Assembly (NCBI GenBank): GCA_044224515.1
Contig: JBGAKH010000003.1
Location: 62,001-126,000, forward strand
Length of the DNA stretch: 64,000 nucleotides
Origin: JBBATK01 sp044224515
GTDB taxonomy: Bacteria; Bacteroidota; Ignavibacteria; Kapaibacteriales; NICIL-2
Reading direction: 5' to 3'
This document shows, one piece after another, positions 1 to 8,586 of the stretch (positions are counted from its first letter, which is position 1; each line of letters opens with the position of its first letter). Under the pieces are notes generated by a model, which was given only the letters and a program-made list of their open reading frames with translations, ran no database searches and was not told the DNA's origin. The position numbers and the translations under genes were made by a program.

Positions 1-1
1 T

Positions 2-151
2 CTTTACGTGCTCATCCCCGAGCCTAGTCGACTGCATACATCCATTGATCATTCCCTGACGAAGCTCTTGCGGCCCTTTGGCTTGAGTCGGTGGCTACAA
101 ATGATTGAGAATGCTCCATGCCTTAAATCAGAGCCGAATTGGCCTTCCTGA
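2..151 (+). CDS. C-terminal end of an unidentified protein (partial)
   Basis: An open frame runs in from the left edge (frame starting at base 2) and stops at a TGA at 149-151, giving about 49 residues. The fragment contains a stretch reading LRPFGLSRWLQMIENAP followed by a short polar tail, which has the look of the C-terminal helix region of an enzyme; a methyltransferase-like end is one possibility but I cannot name the family from this much sequence. It lies 200 bases upstream of the next gene on the same strand. The 5' part is outside the window, so this may be a real gene end or a chance open frame. Confidence 0.4.
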   Translation, partial: LYVLIPEPSRLHTSIDHSLTKLLRPFGLSRWLQMIENAPCLKSEPNWPS

Positions 152-351
152 CGCGCTGCGTTGCACTGTATTTCACCTATGTGAACATAGCTTGATGCTG
201 GGTGAGATTTGAGCTATCAACAAAAAGTCAAAAATCTTGAGACGCTTACGACATCGGCGGTTCACTGATCAAGAGGCTACGATTGGATCCGGACCAATCT
301 CGCCAATGAACAGTATTCACCACAACTGGCGGGTCGAGCAACCCCATAGCC

Positions 352-1062
352 ATGAAAAGCATTCTCTTTTTCACCCTTGTCCTTGTTTCGAGTGTCATAT
401 CTCGAGCCGACGGCGACGCTGTTCCGGAGTCATCTTCACCATCCCTCTACTGCAGGATTGGGGGAGGTGTGTCTGACGTTTTTGGAGCATTCGGACATCA
501 CCGGCACGATTTCTTTTACGACTTCGACGATTCCTATTCTTCGTCAAGTACACAACAACGTCAGAGCATTCATGCGGGCGTCGGTGTATCGATTCCACTG
601 TGGTCTTGGTTATCGTTCAAGACTGAGCTAAACTACAGTCCAAAAGGAGTGTCTGCCTTTCAATCTCGCAATGAGTGGAGTGCGGAGACAATACGACACG
701 AGCTTAGCAGTTCCTATGCGGAAGTGCCTGTACTCGTATCCTTCAACGTTCCATCGAGTGGGCTGATTCGCGGCTCTCTCTATATGGGTGGCTACGCTGC
801 CTATATGCTCAATGGGACACACAGACAAGCAGTTGTCGATCCGGTCGTCGATACCCTTATCACTCAACTACCGGATGAAACAGCGACGTCTCTGCAACGA
901 TTCGATGCAGGAGCTGTTATTGGCATCAGTGTAGGTTTCAAAGTGGCAGGATTTCTACTGTTTGCCGACGCACGTGTTAGTCACGGTGTACTGCCTGTAT
1001 GGGATGGACGTCGGGGCAGCGTGAATCGCAAAGCAGAAGTCTCGCTCGGCCTTGCCCTTTAA
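352..1062 (+). CDS. Exported outer-membrane beta-barrel protein (PorT-like)
   Basis: This 236-residue protein starts with a classic signal peptide (MKSILFFTLVLVSSVISRA, cleavage near residue 20-23). The remainder alternates short beta-rich segments with aromatic residues and has glycine-rich turns, as in the small 8-strand barrels of the Bacteroidota PorT/OMP_b-brl type; segments such as LYMGGYAAYML and AVIGISVGFKVAGFLLFADA look like membrane strands. It ends 86 bases upstream of the ECF sigma factor gene on the same strand, so it may belong to that regulon. Function unknown; barrel assignment rests on pattern, not on a recognised specific family. Confidence 0.7.
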   Translation: MKSILFFTLVLVSSVISRADGDAVPESSSPSLYCRIGGGVSDVFGAFGHHRHDFFYDFDDSYSSSSTQQRQSIHAGVGVSIPLWSWLSFKTELNYSPKGVSAFQSRNEWSAETIRHELSSSYAEVPVLVSFNVPSSGLIRGSLYMGGYAAYMLNGTHRQAVVDPVVDTLITQLPDETATSLQRFDAGAVIGISVGFKVAGFLLFADARVSHGVLPVWDGRRGSVNRKAEVSLGLAL

Positions 1063-1147
1063 AACCAACCGAGATTCGCGCAACACCGGGAGCAGGATGC
1101 TGTCCGGTGTTTGCTTTAGGACCACACATTCAAGTGAGTAGAGCGCA

Positions 1148-1717
1148 GTGAAGAGCACAACGCACATACTGTCCGACGTAGAACTCTGTCGATTGCTTCG
1201 ACAGGGTCCTGAAGCGAAGAATAGAAGTTTTGCTGAGATCTATCGGCGACACCATCAACGCATGTATGCTTACATCTTGAAGGTGACCGGTGACGCAGAC
1301 GAGACAGCTGATATCTTCCAAGAGAGTTTCGTGCGCTTAGTGAAGAGCATCGAAGAGTCGACAATGGATATCGAAAGCCTTGGCGGCTTCCTTATGCGAA
1401 CAGCACGCAACCTGTGTTTGAATCACAAGCGCGACAAAAAGTCGACCGTACCTTTGGAGGATTTCCATCTGGTGAGCCCGATGTCGCATGGCTATGAGCA
1501 AGAGGAGCTCTTGAACTTGATTCGTACTGCTCTTGAGTGTTTGGAACAAGATTATCGAGAGGCCTTCGTGATGAGACTCTACCACGACCTTAGTTATGAA
1601 GAAATGGCTGAGATTACGTCGACAACGGTCCCAACCATGAAGAACAGAGTGTGGCGTGCGAAAGACAAGATTCGGATGATCCTTGCTCCCGTACTCGAAG
1701 ACTTTGACAAACTATAA
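1148..1717 (+). CDS. RNA polymerase ECF sigma factor
   Basis: The 189-residue product has the two-domain layout of ECF (group 4) sigma factors: region 2 at about residues 25-95, including DADETADIFQESFVRL and a helix leading to LMRTARNLCLNHKRDKK (region 2.4, -10 recognition), and region 4 at about 120-180, with the helix-turn-helix LSYEEMAEITSTTVPTMKNR that reads the -35 element. The start used is a GTG at 1148; no better ATG lies upstream in frame. It is followed after 32 bases by the gene for a membrane-spanning anti-sigma protein, the usual sigma/anti-sigma pairing, so its activity is probably controlled by release from that partner. Confidence 0.93.
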   Translation: MKSTTHILSDVELCRLLRQGPEAKNRSFAEIYRRHHQRMYAYILKVTGDADETADIFQESFVRLVKSIEESTMDIESLGGFLMRTARNLCLNHKRDKKSTVPLEDFHLVSPMSHGYEQEELLNLIRTALECLEQDYREAFVMRLYHDLSYEEMAEITSTTVPTMKNRVWRAKDKIRMILAPVLEDFDKL

Positions 1718-1749
1718 TCAATCGAACAAGCAGTCTTGTCCTATTTACT

Positions 1750-3054
1750 ATGACAACCCAGGAACTCATACACCGCTATCTCGACGGAGATTTAGACTCC
1801 GTGCAAGAGGATGTGCTCTTTGCAGAGCTCGCGTCCAATCCTGCACTGCGTACTGAACTCAATGAGCAAGTGCGTGTACATCGTCTTGCCAAGAGCGACA
1901 TGGCTGCTACCACCGTCGATCCCGCTCTTAGCGCATCGGTCTTTGCGGCAGTTGGAGCAGTTATGCCCGGCCCATCACCGACGGCAGAAGGCGTACGCCC
2001 ATTAGCTGACACCGCGTCTCGTCTGCCTCTTTCTCGACTTCGTATTTCTGCGTTGCTTCTCTTAGGTGCACTCTGCAGTGTCGGACTTCTGTACCTCAGC
2101 TCCGACTTGAGATCAATTGTCTTCGGTTCTGCTTCCAACACGATCCCCGCTGTCTCTCAAGCAGAGCAACAGGCATTGCCGGCTCAACCTCGTTATTCTG
2201 TGCCTGATCATACTGTCTCCACAGAGCGCAACAATGCACCTGCTCAACAATTCAGAACAAGCGTTTCTTCTAGTCATAACATTTCACACCCCGCGCTTCA
2301 ATCCAAGAGCACTTATCGTTCTAAAGTCGATCGTCGATCGTTAGTGGACCGTCCGGCACTCACTTCAGAAGATGCTTCCGGCGGGTTGGGTCAAGACAGA
2401 TTTATTGGATTAGCCCAGTCTCTCAAACAACAAACGAACGATGAAGAGGTCGATGAGCCGAGAAGCCGTCCGTCAGAGCAGCCTCACGACCTTGCAGCGA
2501 ATGCGAATCAAAAGCTTCTTGTGGGCGCTCCGGGTAATACTGTTCCTGTAGCAATGCAGCCCTCGCGCTATATGGTCGAGTCGCAGATACGTCCTTTTGC
2601 ACTGCTGTTTCCGCAGACAGATAGGACAACCGATCATCATCCGGATCTTGACAATGTGAGTATTATGTTCGGGTATCGACTCAGTCAAGATCAATTGTTG
2701 GGGTTGCGTTTAGGACGCGAGAGTTACAGCATGCGAACCACAACGGCCGGTCCGCAGCCCGGAGCAGATGACCATGAACATAATTCCCTGTATGGGGTGG
2801 GACTTGTCTACCGCTACGAGCCCTCCGAGTTGTCCCTGTTCGAAGGAAACTTTCAGCCCTATGCCGAAGTATATGCAGGGGCCATCGAGCATGGTCTGCG
2901 CTTTGACGGAGGCTTTGGTTGTCGACTCTTTGCGCGTGCTCCCTTGTCTTTGCTGGTGGCACTCGACTATGCCGAGATCTTGAAGTTGTCTTCCGGGCAC
3001 AATGATTCCGGTCAAGTTCTGGGTATGCAGATCGGTTTGCAAGTTCAGTGGTAA
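1750..3054 (+). CDS. Anti-sigma factor fused to an outer-membrane-barrel-like domain
   Basis: This 434-residue protein has three parts. Residues 1-60 resemble a cytoplasmic anti-sigma domain without zinc ligands (YLDGDLDSVQEDVLFAEL). Residues about 97-120 form a single membrane helix (ISALLLLGALCSVGLLYL). Then comes a 165-residue Ser/Gln/Pro-rich, low-complexity stretch, and from about 285 to the end a beta-rich domain with glycine/aromatic alternation ending in a barrel-like terminal strand (LGMQIGLQVQW, C-terminal Trp). This matches the dual membrane-spanning anti-sigma factors (Dma) described in Bacteroides thetaiotaomicron: inner-membrane anchor, periplasm-crossing linker and outer-membrane barrel. 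Its place directly after the ECF sigma gene supports that reading. The barrel assignment is by pattern only. Confidence 0.8.
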   Translation: MTTQELIHRYLDGDLDSVQEDVLFAELASNPALRTELNEQVRVHRLAKSDMAATTVDPALSASVFAAVGAVMPGPSPTAEGVRPLADTASRLPLSRLRISALLLLGALCSVGLLYLSSDLRSIVFGSASNTIPAVSQAEQQALPAQPRYSVPDHTVSTERNNAPAQQFRTSVSSSHNISHPALQSKSTYRSKVDRRSLVDRPALTSEDASGGLGQDRFIGLAQSLKQQTNDEEVDEPRSRPSEQPHDLAANANQKLLVGAPGNTVPVAMQPSRYMVESQIRPFALLFPQTDRTTDHHPDLDNVSIMFGYRLSQDQLLGLRLGRESYSMRTTTAGPQPGADDHEHNSLYGVGLVYRYEPSELSLFEGNFQPYAEVYAGAIEHGLRFDGGFGCRLFARAPLSLLVALDYAEILKLSSGHNDSGQVLGMQIGLQVQW

Positions 3055-3154
3055 GGTTGTGGTAGTACTTCGCGATTCGCACAGTATTTTTTGCGGAGCT
3101 TGCGAATGCTGCGAATGATCTCCCAGATTGTGGCGTCTAAAACAGAGTCTATCT

Positions 3155-3184
3155 GTACGGGTTTTGCTTTAGCACTTCCCGTAC
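3155..3184. other. Intergenic hairpin
   Basis: GTACGGG at 3155-3161 pairs perfectly with CCCGTAC at 3178-3184 around a 16-base loop. No T-run follows, so it is not a standard terminator by itself; it sits just ahead of the stronger terminator at 3195. Confidence 0.35.
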
Positions 3185-3194
3185 TCTTAGAAAG

Positions 3195-3241
3195 CAGCCG
3201 GGTGGTAAACGACAGGTACCGCCTCGGCTGTTTTCGTTTTT
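3195..3241 (+). terminator. Rho-independent terminator
   Basis: A long stem (CAGCCGGGTGGT at 3195-3206 against ACCGCC-T-CGGCTG at 3218-3230, one bulged T and one G-T pair) is followed by TTTTCGTTTTT. It ends transcription of the sigma/anti-sigma genes. Confidence 0.8.
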
Positions 3242-3536
3242 ATGTACGCAGCACATAAGCACCGGGGATCTCGTAGGCGACCGAGATGGAGATTGTCCTC
3301 ATGGTTGGCTTGCCGACAGGTGCAAAGGCTACCTGCGCACGATGTCTATCAACTTGCGTAGCAATGCGCATTCTTGCGCCGGGGTAGCGTGAACATGGCG
3401 TTGCATCCTGTAAAACTTCCTCTTGGCATTGCTCGCCCCACGCAGTAAATTCGTACAGCAGCACGCCTGTATGTTGAAGCAGCAACTCATGCAGGTCCTC
3501 ATTGACCCTTATCGTTTTATATGCTACTGGAGGCAT
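3240..3536 (-). CDS. Small hypothetical protein
   Basis: A 98-residue frame on the minus strand fills the gap between the terminator at 3195-3241 and the kinase gene, and overlaps the kinase start by 16 bases head to head. The predicted protein has a helical N-terminal half and a beta-rich C-terminal half ending TMRTISISVAYEIPGAYVL, and its composition is protein-like, but I recognise no family. The overlap suggests either that one of the two starts is placed too far out or that this frame is not translated. Confidence 0.35.
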   Translation of the reverse strand: MPPVAYKTIRVNEDLHELLLQHTGVLLYEFTAWGEQCQEEVLQDATPCSRYPGARMRIATQVDRHRAQVAFAPVGKPTMRTISISVAYEIPGAYVLRT

Positions 3537-5602
3537 TTGCCCACGGGAGCGTCACGGATGACGAGATAGGGCAACTCCTTGCCAATGCGAAGAATGACTT
3601 CGAACGCGTTGACATTTTAAATTCCGAGGCACGGAGGAAACGCTCTGTCGATCCACAGACTGCTCTGATCTATTCCAAGCGCGCAATAGAGGTTGCAACC
3701 CTTGCATCCTATAGTAGCGGCGTGGCGGAAGCTATGTCTAATTCAGGCAGAGCTCACCTTCTGCTTGCCCAGTACGAAGAAGCCCTCAGTGAAATGCAAG
3801 CTGCGTTGCACCACTACGAAGGTGTAGACGAAGAGGAGCATGTAGCATCGCTGTGCATGATGGTCGCAGGAATTTTATCGCGTCTGTCACGGCACGACAA
3901 AGCCCTTGAGTACCTCAGCAAAGCACAGTTCATCTTTGAAGAGCGCGGTGACAAGCGTGGCATGGGCGGCGTTCTCACCAACATTGCAACGACCTATCAG
4001 ATCGTCAGCCAGTATGACCTTGCACTGGAACACCTGCTGCGAGCGTTGGAGCTTCAGGAAGATATCGGTGATCGCACCGGTATAGCTATTACAGCGAATA
4101 CTATCGGTGGACTCTATGCGCGCCTCGGACACTTTGAAACCGCGTTGAAGTATGCGACCCAGGCTTTGAGCTGGTTCCGCGATGCACAGAACGACCGCTA
4201 CATTTCGCAGAGTTTGTGCAACATCGGCGACATGTTTGCTCAACTCAAGGAGTTCGATCGTGCACATCAGTACCATGCCGAAGCGCTCAGCAAAGCACGA
4301 CAACTGAACGACCAGCAGATTTTGGTGGCGACGATTATCAGTATCGGTCGTCTCCATGCGCGACAAGGCAATACGCCCACTGCACTTTCGTACTTTGCTA
4401 CGGCTCTGCGTGTGGCCCGTGACATCAATGATCGTCACGATGAAATGGAAACGATGTTGCATATCGGCGACATCTACCGTGGCAAGCAAGAGCACAAACG
4501 TGCCCTTCGCTACTACCTCAATGGCATTGAACTAGCCAAGGCCATCGGCGCACACAACGAAGAAGCAATCTTTCATGAGTGTGCCTCGCATTCTCTCGAA
4601 GCACTCAAGGAGTTTGAGCAGGCACTGACATCATTTAAGAAAGCTTCGAGCATTCGGGCAGAGATTCTAGCGGGCGACAAAGAGAAGCTGCTTTCGGTAA
4701 TGGAGATACGATTCAACATCGAGCGTGCAGCGCGCGATCGAGAGATCTACCGTCTCCGAAATGTTGAGCTTGCGGATGCAATCAAAGCGCTGCAAGAGAA
4801 GTCGGATGCATTGGCTTCGGCATACGCAGACATCGAGCAACAGCAGGTGGTGACCAATGAGATCAACATGGAGCTCGAAAAAGCAAACAGCATGTTGCGA
4901 GAGCTCAACCAAGACAAAAATGATTTGCTTGGCGTTGTGTCGCACGACATCAAGAACTTCATCGCGGGTATTCGTTTGGCTGCTGAGGGTATCAAGCGTT
5001 ACCCCATGACGAAGACGGACGACATCATGCAGGCGGCTGCAACGCGTATTATAAACGCCTCGACCGACATCACGAATCTCATCAGTAGCTTGTTGGACAA
5101 CAATGCACTGGAGACAGGAAAGCTGCGCTTTGATCTGCAGAAGGTGAATGTAACTGAGGTAATCGCAGATCTCATCGACCACTATCGTCCACACTTCGAT
5201 CAGAAACAGCTGCGATTACAGGCCGAAGCCAACGGCGATCACTTTGTGTTGGCAGATCGTATTCGCTTGAAAGAGGCGCTCGACAACTTGGTTTCGAACG
5301 CTGTCAAGTACTCGCCCAAAGGCAAGGAAGTTCGCATCCACATCGCTTCCCTAAACGGAATGGTTCGAACCGTGGTGAGCGATCAAGGTGTTGGATTCAC
5401 CGAAGAAGACAAGAAGATGCTCTTCCAAAAATTCGCCCGTCTTTCGGCTCGACCGACAGGCGGTGAAAGCTCAACCGGTCTTGGTTTGTCTATTACCAAG
5501 AAGCTGGTTGAGCACATGAGCGGAAAAATTTGGCTCGAGAGCGAAGCCGGTAATGGGGCCAGTTTCTTCCTCGAATTGCCGCAATGGCAGGCTGAAGCCT
5601 AA
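3521..5602 (+). CDS. Soluble TPR-containing sensor histidine kinase
   Basis: The 693-residue protein has no signal peptide and no membrane segment. Residues about 20-380 are a row of tetratricopeptide repeats (for example DKALEYLSKAQFIFEERGDK, with the A-x-x-Y/F-x-x-A spacing repeating every 40 residues, typical of Rap/TPR_12 modules). A coiled coil at about 395-465 leads to the dimerisation helix with the phospho-acceptor His475 in VVSHDIKNFIAGI, then the ATP-binding domain: N-box NLVSNAVKYSPKG, G1 DQGVGF, G2 TGLGLSITKKL. No receiver domain is attached. The architecture is common in Bacteroidota kinases that sense through TPRs in the cytoplasm. The next gene encodes a STAS protein and has its own promoter-like sequence. 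Confidence 0.9.
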   Translation: MLLEAFAHGSVTDDEIGQLLANAKNDFERVDILNSEARRKRSVDPQTALIYSKRAIEVATLASYSSGVAEAMSNSGRAHLLLAQYEEALSEMQAALHHYEGVDEEEHVASLCMMVAGILSRLSRHDKALEYLSKAQFIFEERGDKRGMGGVLTNIATTYQIVSQYDLALEHLLRALELQEDIGDRTGIAITANTIGGLYARLGHFETALKYATQALSWFRDAQNDRYISQSLCNIGDMFAQLKEFDRAHQYHAEALSKARQLNDQQILVATIISIGRLHARQGNTPTALSYFATALRVARDINDRHDEMETMLHIGDIYRGKQEHKRALRYYLNGIELAKAIGAHNEEAIFHECASHSLEALKEFEQALTSFKKASSIRAEILAGDKEKLLSVMEIRFNIERAARDREIYRLRNVELADAIKALQEKSDALASAYADIEQQQVVTNEINMELEKANSMLRELNQDKNDLLGVVSHDIKNFIAGIRLAAEGIKRYPMTKTDDIMQAAATRIINASTDITNLISSLLDNNALETGKLRFDLQKVNVTEVIADLIDHYRPHFDQKQLRLQAEANGDHFVLADRIRLKEALDNLVSNAVKYSPKGKEVRIHIASLNGMVRTVVSDQGVGFTEEDKKMLFQKFARLSARPTGGESSTGLGLSITKKLVEHMSGKIWLESEAGNGASFFLELPQWQAEA

Positions 5603-5639
5603 TTCAGGCAGGGTTATCCTATTTTAGCTCAACTGCTCC

Positions 5640-5669
5640 TTTGTTAAACGGGGAAATGTTCTATTTTTG
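5640..5669 (+). promoter_or_regulatory. Bacteroidota-type promoter of the STAS gene
   Basis: TTTG at 5640-5643 and TATTTTTG at 5662-5669 are separated by 18 bases, matching the -33/-7 pattern TTTG / TAnnTTTG of Bacteroidota housekeeping promoters. The start codon follows 34 bases later. Confidence 0.6.
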
Positions 5670-5703
5670 TTCAGACCACTACTGAAGACCACGAAGGTGT
5701 CCT

Positions 5704-6057
5704 ATGAAATTTTCGATTGAGCAAGACGACAACATTGTAGTATTCACTCTAAAGGAGAGCAGACTGGATTCAGTCGTCGCCCCCGATGTGAAAGCAGAGT
5801 TGCTCATCGTCTGCCAGCCGGATATCGACGCTCTGGTCATCGATCTCTCCAAAGTAGACTACGCCGATTCGACCGGTCTAAGTTGTCTTCTCCTGGCACA
5901 CCGCCAACTCAAAGACCACGACGCTCCGGTCATTCTCGTCGGCGTTCGTGAAACCGTGCGCAACCTCCTGCGCATCTCACAAATGGAATGGTTGTTCCAA
6001 TTCTTTGATACCAAGGAACAAGCCTTCGCCGATATGCAGGCAGACGGTAATTCCTAA
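5704..6057 (+). CDS. STAS-domain anti-sigma factor antagonist
   Basis: The 117-residue product is a single STAS domain of the SpoIIAA/RsbV type. It has the expected beta-alpha pattern, with LVIDLSKVDYADSTGLSCLL carrying the phosphorylation-site serine (Ser56 in DSTGL), and it ends at usual family length. Such proteins are phosphorylated by a serine kinase of the SpoIIAB/RsbW type and, when unphosphorylated, bind that kinase and free its client. No such kinase lies in the window; the only kinase beside it is the histidine kinase upstream, so a functional link between the two is inference from position. Confidence 0.9.
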   Translation: MKFSIEQDDNIVVFTLKESRLDSVVAPDVKAELLIVCQPDIDALVIDLSKVDYADSTGLSCLLLAHRQLKDHDAPVILVGVRETVRNLLRISQMEWLFQFFDTKEQAFADMQADGNS

Positions 6058-6189
6058 GTCGGTATTCAAGCTTAACCTTCTAGATTTTTTGATTATGCGG
6101 CCAGCTGCGCTGTCCGCCGGGAACTGCTATGTGTTATGGTGGGTTGCAGGGGTGGGCTTTGCCGTATCCTAGGGTCTTCGCTGCTCGAT

Positions 6190-6353
6190 GACCCTAGGCT
6201 AGGTTGTGGGATGCCTCCGGCATCCGACGTGCTTGGCTCGTCATCGTCATGCGATCGCTATGCTCGTTTTCATCAATGTTTAGGATGCGGTAGAATGTAC
6301 AGAATACGTTGAAGGAAGGATGCCGGAGGCATCCCACAACATAGCCTGGGGTC
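6190..6353. repeat. REPIN-like inverted repeat pair
   Basis: A 36-base arm at 6190-6225 and its reverse complement at 6318-6353 match with two mismatches; the inner 23 bases (6203-6225 and 6318-6340) match perfectly. Each arm is itself a hairpin of the form GGATGCC-TCC-GGCATCC. The 92 bases between the arms show no gene. Two REP-type palindromes in opposite orientation at this distance are the structure called a REPIN; no RAYT transposase is present in the window. Confidence 0.65.
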
Positions 6354-6499
6354 GCAGCGAAGTGCAGACCCCAGGGTCACGCACGAGATGGATTTTGACG
6401 ACGGGTGAATAACACAATCGCCATTCGATTTGCAGGTGGTATGTGCGATGCCTGCTGCATCCGGGCTGCTGTTGTTAAGCGTGGTCTGAGCATATAAAG

Positions 6500-6533
6500 A
6501 AAACGCCAGATGGCTTAAGCCACATGGCGTTTT
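6500..6533 (-). terminator. Terminator of the glutathione peroxidase gene
   Basis: AAAACGCCA at 6500-6508 pairs with TGGCGTTTT at 6525-6533, with a further inner stem TGGC/GCCA. Read on the minus strand it ends in a T-rich run. Confidence 0.8.
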
Positions 6534-6555
6534 CAATTCCGTCAGAAAAATGTTC

Positions 6556-7110
6556 TTACTTAAGAGCGGCTTCGATGGCTTCGATGAGGTCGGGACTTTG
6601 GGGTGTGACTTTTGATTTGAATCGACCGATCACTTCGCCGTTTTTCGAGATCAGGAATTTCTCGAAGTTCCAGTGGACGTCGCCGGAGGGTGCTGTAGCG
6701 CCATGGTCAGCAGTGAGAAAGTGATAGAGGGGATCCATGTCGTCTCCCAACACCGAAATTTTTGATGTCATGGGGAAGCTTACGTCGTACGTGGTGCTAC
6801 AGAAGCTCTTGATTTCGGCATTTGTGCCGGGCTCTTGGGCTCCAAAGTTGTTGGCAGGAATGCCGAGCACGACGAGTCCTTTGTCCTTGTAGCTGCGGTA
6901 GAGTTTTTCGAGACCTTCATATTGCGGTGTATAGCCACAGTGAGAGGCGACGTTGACCACGAGCACGACCTTGCCTCGAAACTTGCTGAGGGCGAGCGTC
7001 TTTCCATCGATGTCTTTCAATTGGAAAGAATAAAAATTCTGTGCCGGGGCGTTGGCGTCCAAGGAGCTCATACAGCAGAGGGCAAACAATGTGAGTAAAA
7101 GTGTTTTCAT
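6556..7110 (-). CDS. Exported glutathione peroxidase family protein
   Basis: Reduces hydroperoxides using a thiol donor. The catalytic tetrad is intact: peroxidatic Cys58 in NVASHCGYTPQYEGL, Gln92 in FGAQEPG, and Trp147-Asn148 in HWNFEKFLI. It is the cysteine rather than the selenocysteine form. The start is set at the ATG (7108-7110) that begins a signal-peptide-like stretch (MKTLLLTLFALCCMSSLDA); an in-frame start 66 bases upstream would add residues not seen in the family and place the hydrophobic stretch inside. With this start the length is 184 residues, normal for the family plus a leader. In most bacteria such enzymes use thioredoxin-like reductants despite the name. Confidence 0.92.
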   Translation of the reverse strand: MKTLLLTLFALCCMSSLDANAPAQNFYSFQLKDIDGKTLALSKFRGKVVLVVNVASHCGYTPQYEGLEKLYRSYKDKGLVVLGIPANNFGAQEPGTNAEIKSFCSTTYDVSFPMTSKISVLGDDMDPLYHFLTADHGATAPSGDVHWNFEKFLISKNGEVIGRFKSKVTPQSPDLIEAIEAALK

Positions 7111-7319
7111 AGCGAACAAAAAGAGTGTCGAGACAGGAAGCGTGCTACGCACGAGGCATACAGAGAAAGGGCACAATCACTGTTGATCCTGCAGTTGTCT
7201 CAGCAAATTGCAGCGCACGCAGCCGTACAATATCACCAGTCGGCGCATACTGTACAAGGTTCTGCTATTGGAACGAGTGCCTTCGCAGATTGTTGTAGGG
7301 AGGGATGAACCGGGACGTG

Positions 7320-8342
7320 TTATCGGCGACGCAGAGATTCGATTTGACTAATCGTGGTCTCGAGTACTTGCTGGTCGACTAATCGTGTTTGCGTGTCGCG
7401 CGCCATTTGGAAGCAGCGCAAGCCCGCCGCGAAGTTCAGCTTGTTGCAGTATGCAGCTCCAAGAATATACTGTCGTAGACCTTCGCGTTCATTGTCACCA
7501 AAGGGCTGAGCCAATAATTCTTCAACACGCATGAAATCGTCTTCCGCGAGTGCGCATTGTGCGCATCGTATCGTGGCTGTTTCTTGTTGTTCTACCGTGA
7601 GCATTGGTGAAGTGCGCAAAGGATTCAACAGTGCTGCGGCTTCTTTGAGATGTCCCGCACTGAAATCGGTGAGACCCAAATGATAGGTCGCCCACACATC
7701 ATCCGGTTTGTCGCGTAGTTCCTGACGTAGCAGGTCTGCGTTGCGTTCCGTCTTGTGAGGTCCTACGTTCTTGTAACCTTCGTGATATATCTCACATTCC
7801 GATTGCTCAATGCACAATCCAAGTGCTCGTATAGAATCGGCAACCTGCTCGTGTATTGCACCTTCAAAGCGAATCTTGGGGTGACGCTTAAAAAGACGCG
7901 TGTAGCTGTGCGTGCTGCTTGTTTCGTTCTGTGCAGAGAGACTATTGTGGATGCTTACTTGAAGTCCACCAAGTCCGTGAGTGTTCATGCGTTGGCGCAC
8001 TTCAAAGAAGTTCTCTGTGTCCAATACCTCATCTGCATCCAAAATCAAACACCAGTCTGTTCGTAAAAACGAAAGCGCGTGATTGCGTGCAGCCGCGAAG
8101 CTGTTCTCCCACCTTTTAAAGTAGAGTTCTGCTCCACTTCGTGCAACCAAGAACGGTGTGGAATCGGTGGAGCCTGTATCGACGACCACGACTTGATCGA
8201 CAGCACCCGCCACAGATTGCAAAGCTGCTTCGATGGTGTCTTCTGCATTCTTTACGATCATAGCGACTCCAAGAGTTGGTACGCCGAGTTCTGAAGCAGG
8301 ACGGAATTGACGAATGATGATGTCGGACATGTCTGTAGTCAT
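7320..8342 (-). CDS. Family 2 glycosyltransferase with C-terminal helical repeats
   Basis: The N-terminal domain is a GT-A fold of family GT2: GVAMIVKNAEDTIEAALQS at the start of the nucleotide-sugar site, VVVDTGSTDST, and the metal-binding DADE motif in WCLILDADEVLD. The C-terminal part (after about residue 210 of this start) is helical and TPR-like (VWATYHLGLTDFSAGHLKEA), as in the SunS/WcaA-type bacterial proteins that pair GT2 with TPRs. Several starts are possible; the frame extends 204 bases further upstream but that part does not resemble the family, so the ATG at 8340-8342 (or the one at 8328-8330) is preferred. Donor and acceptor sugars are unknown. Confidence 0.85.
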   Translation of the reverse strand: MTTDMSDIIIRQFRPASELGVPTLGVAMIVKNAEDTIEAALQSVAGAVDQVVVVDTGSTDSTPFLVARSGAELYFKRWENSFAAARNHALSFLRTDWCLILDADEVLDTENFFEVRQRMNTHGLGGLQVSIHNSLSAQNETSSTHSYTRLFKRHPKIRFEGAIHEQVADSIRALGLCIEQSECEIYHEGYKNVGPHKTERNADLLRQELRDKPDDVWATYHLGLTDFSAGHLKEAAALLNPLRTSPMLTVEQQETATIRCAQCALAEDDFMRVEELLAQPFGDNEREGLRQYILGAAYCNKLNFAAGLRCFQMARDTQTRLVDQQVLETTISQIESLRRR

Positions 8343-8506
8343 AGAGAACGAAATACCTGATAGTGTTAACACAGGCATACGCGCAGTTTGGACTCGCTCC
8401 TGAGTGGTCCTTAATACAGAACCGGCCATTACTTGGCAATGATGCACAAATGTCATGCCTCGCAGGTGGAGCACTGTGACGTGGTCTGCCATGTGTCTAT
8501 AACGAA

Positions 8507-8540
8507 AAAAGCAGCCAGCGCGTATGCACTGACTGCTTTT
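8507..8540 (-). terminator. Terminator after rpsU
   Basis: AAAAGCAG at 8507-8514 and CTGCTTTT at 8533-8540 form a stem with additional inner pairing; the minus strand reads into a T-run (six T). Confidence 0.7.
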
Positions 8541-8586
8541 CTGCAAGAACTATGCCGATTGAACGGCTCCCAATGGGAAAAGAGGA

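Larger units (their letters stand above)
6058..6555. other. Intergenic region with palindromes, no gene seen
   Basis: This 498-base stretch between the STAS gene and the convergent glutathione peroxidase gene has no convincing coding frame. It holds the large inverted pair at 6190-6353 and the terminator at 6500-6533. Confidence 0.6.
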
